Assembly: GCF_023897065.1 (NCBI RefSeq)
Contig: NZ_JAMHIV010000017.1
Location: 149,985-213,984 of the forward strand
Length of the DNA: 64,000 bases
Reading direction: 5' to 3'
Source of the DNA: Crossiella sp. SN42
Lineage (GTDB): Bacteria; Actinomycetota; Actinomycetes; Mycobacteriales; Pseudonocardiaceae
In this document: positions 63,026 through 64,000 of the stretch, one piece after another
How the letters are laid out: each line of letters opens with the position of its first letter
How positions within the stretch are numbered: position 1 is the stretch's first letter
Translations under genes and position numbers: made by a program
Notes under the pieces: model-generated
What the model was told of the DNA's origin: nothing
Databases searched by the model: none
Seen by the model: only the letters and a program-made list of their open reading frames with translations

Positions 63026-63739
63026 TCAGTCGGCCGCGCCGGACCGGTAGACCAGGCAGCCCCGCGCCTCCAACTCCGCGATCCACGACGGCTCGGCGCC
63101 CAGCGGATTCCAGCGCAGGTCGAGTTTCTCCAGGGCCGGGGGCGGTGGGAGTTCCGCGGGGAGGGTGCGGATGCCGTTGGCGCGCAGGTCGAGGTGGCGG
63201 AGGCGGGGCAGGGTCAGCAGGTCGGCGGGGAAGGCGCCGAGGTTGTTGTTGCGCAGCACCAGGGTGTGCAGGTCGGTGAGGCCGGGCAGTGCGGGGAGCT
63301 CGGTGAGGCGGTTGTTGTCGAGGTGGAGCTCGCGCAGGGCGTGGAGGTTGGCGAAGGACGGCGGCAGGGTGGCGGCGCGGTTGTTGTACAGGCGGAGCTC
63401 GACCAGGTTGGCGAGGTTGCCCAGGGTGTCCGGGAACCGGGTGAGCTGTTGGTGCGTCAGGTTCAGGTAGCGGAGGTTGGTGAGGTCGCCGAGGGAGTCG
63501 GGGATCTCGGTCAGCCGGCCGTCGCTGGCGTAGAGGAACTCCAGGTTCGACAACTTGCCGAGGGTGGCCGGCAGGGCGCGGAGCCGGTTGTGACCCAGGT
63601 CCAGGATGCGCAGGGCGGACTGCTCGCCCAGGGTGTCCGGGATGTGTTCCAGGGCGTTCTCGTGCAGGTAGAGCTCGGTGAGGGCCGGGGGCAGCGGAGG
63701 GACCGCGGTGAGCTCGCGGTGGCCCAGGTTGAGGATCAC
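63026..63739 (-). CDS. Leucine-rich-repeat protein
   Basis: 237 residues with about nine LRRs of 22-24 residues, each of the form LxxLxLxxNxLxxLPxxL (for example LRILDLGHNRLRALPATLG, LRELHLDNNRLTELPALPG). There is no signal peptide; it is probably a cytoplasmic protein-interaction scaffold. GTG 63739 follows GATTAT by about 10 bases, so the message may be leaderless. The open frame continues 27 codons further upstream in plausible sequence (HGVELFDYQEP) but without ATG, GTG or TTG. Confidence 0.85.
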   Translation of the reverse strand: MILNLGHRELTAVPPLPPALTELYLHENALEHIPDTLGEQSALRILDLGHNRLRALPATLGKLSNLEFLYASDGRLTEIPDSLGDLTNLRYLNLTHQQLTRFPDTLGNLANLVELRLYNNRAATLPPSFANLHALRELHLDNNRLTELPALPGLTDLHTLVLRNNNLGAFPADLLTLPRLRHLDLRANGIRTLPAELPPPPALEKLDLRWNPLGAEPSWIAELEARGCLVYRSGAAD

Positions 63740-63893
63740 AGGTTCTTGATAATCGAAAAGTTCGACCCCGTGGGAACGCGGGTAGTACTGGTTGGTAGGC
63801 TCCTCCGCGCGAAGTGGCAGAGGTCACCACCGAAAACCGCGTAAGCGGCGAATACCTGGTGCGTCTACACCGTTGTACACAGCAGAACAGCAA

Positions 63894-63978
63894 GGCAACC
63901 GTCGCCCGCCGAAGGGTTAGGGCCGGTCATGAGTGCCGCCTTCATAAGCCGCACAGGGTTCGACTCCCTCGGTTGCCA
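63894..63978 (+). tRNA. tRNA-like element, non-canonical
   Basis: An 85-base stretch begins with GGCAACC and ends with GGTTGCCA, a perfect 7-bp acceptor stem with discriminator A. The T-arm AGGGTTCGACTCCCT is intact apart from one outer mismatch. A loop GTCATGA would give anticodon CAT, but its stem has two mismatches, and bases 8-9 are GT instead of the usual pattern. It is either a decayed or mobile-element tRNA or a tRNA mimic. Confidence 0.45.
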
Positions 63979-64000
63979 CTCGAAACGCCCCTTGGCCTCC

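Noticed and set aside
61617..63893. 758-codon minus-strand open frame across the AbfB remnant, membrane gene and LRR gene
   Set aside because: It crosses real genes on both strands and a terminator and yields Pro/Arg/His-rich sequence; it is a compositional artefact.

Overview
The window is high-GC (about 70%) chromosomal DNA from an actinomycete, most likely of the order Pseudonocardiales. This is suggested by codon bias, GTG starts, SepX/GlpR and an mprAB-pepD-moaB-mscL-fmdB-galU-glp-rimJ-glpR block whose order resembles mycobacterial Rv0981-Rv0996. Assignment below order level is not possible from the sequence alone.

Layout. 1-8.8 kb: two tandem secreted subtilisin-like peptidases (the first cut by the window edge), a convergent lipoprotein made of an isolated peptidase propeptide, a GNAT enzyme and a modular chitinase with a DasR-like site. 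8.8-18.4 kb: a C-rich low-complexity spacer, an ECF41 sigma factor with its carboxymuconolactone decarboxylase-type partner (both with recognisable ECF41 promoters), an S9 peptidase, hydrolase, DEAD-box helicase, oxidoreductase, a small XRE/membrane-protein operon and tRNA-Arg. 18.4-28 kb: a minus-strand operon of NCS1 permease, rhodanese, M1 peptidase homologue lacking its zinc motif, and secreted thioredoxin. It is divergent from a cyclodipeptide synthase, which is followed by two paralogous HTH regulators and a secreted penicillin-acylase-type hydrolase. 28-34 kb: signalling genes, bluB, and a divergent Zur-type locus encoding zinc-independent ribosomal proteins S18, S14, L33, L28, L31 and L32 with a COG0523 protein.

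34-55 kb: lipid/GNAT/membrane genes and then the mpr-glpR core. Here mprAB is separated from pepD by a sugar ABC transporter, a DeoR regulator and galT. Both mprA and pepD keep CTCAG repeats phased at 11 bp. Behind moaB lie a small CTG-start gene, decayed pieces of an Lhr helicase and an MFS transporter, and a 32-bp minisatellite.

55-64 kb: beside tRNA-Ala and an AT-richer spacer sits a complete inducible glycopeptide-resistance locus, vanHAX, with opposing vanRS and a VanY-type D,D-carboxypeptidase. VanH makes D-lactate, VanA makes D-Ala-D-Lac, VanX removes D-Ala-D-Ala, and the VanY-like enzyme would trim residual D-Ala termini. vanH and the vanY-like gene share a promoter block and the first nine codons, aligned without gaps, so the regulatory module appears to have been duplicated. 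A decayed GH2/CBM42 glycosidase gene, a membrane protein, an LRR protein and a tRNA-like element end the window.
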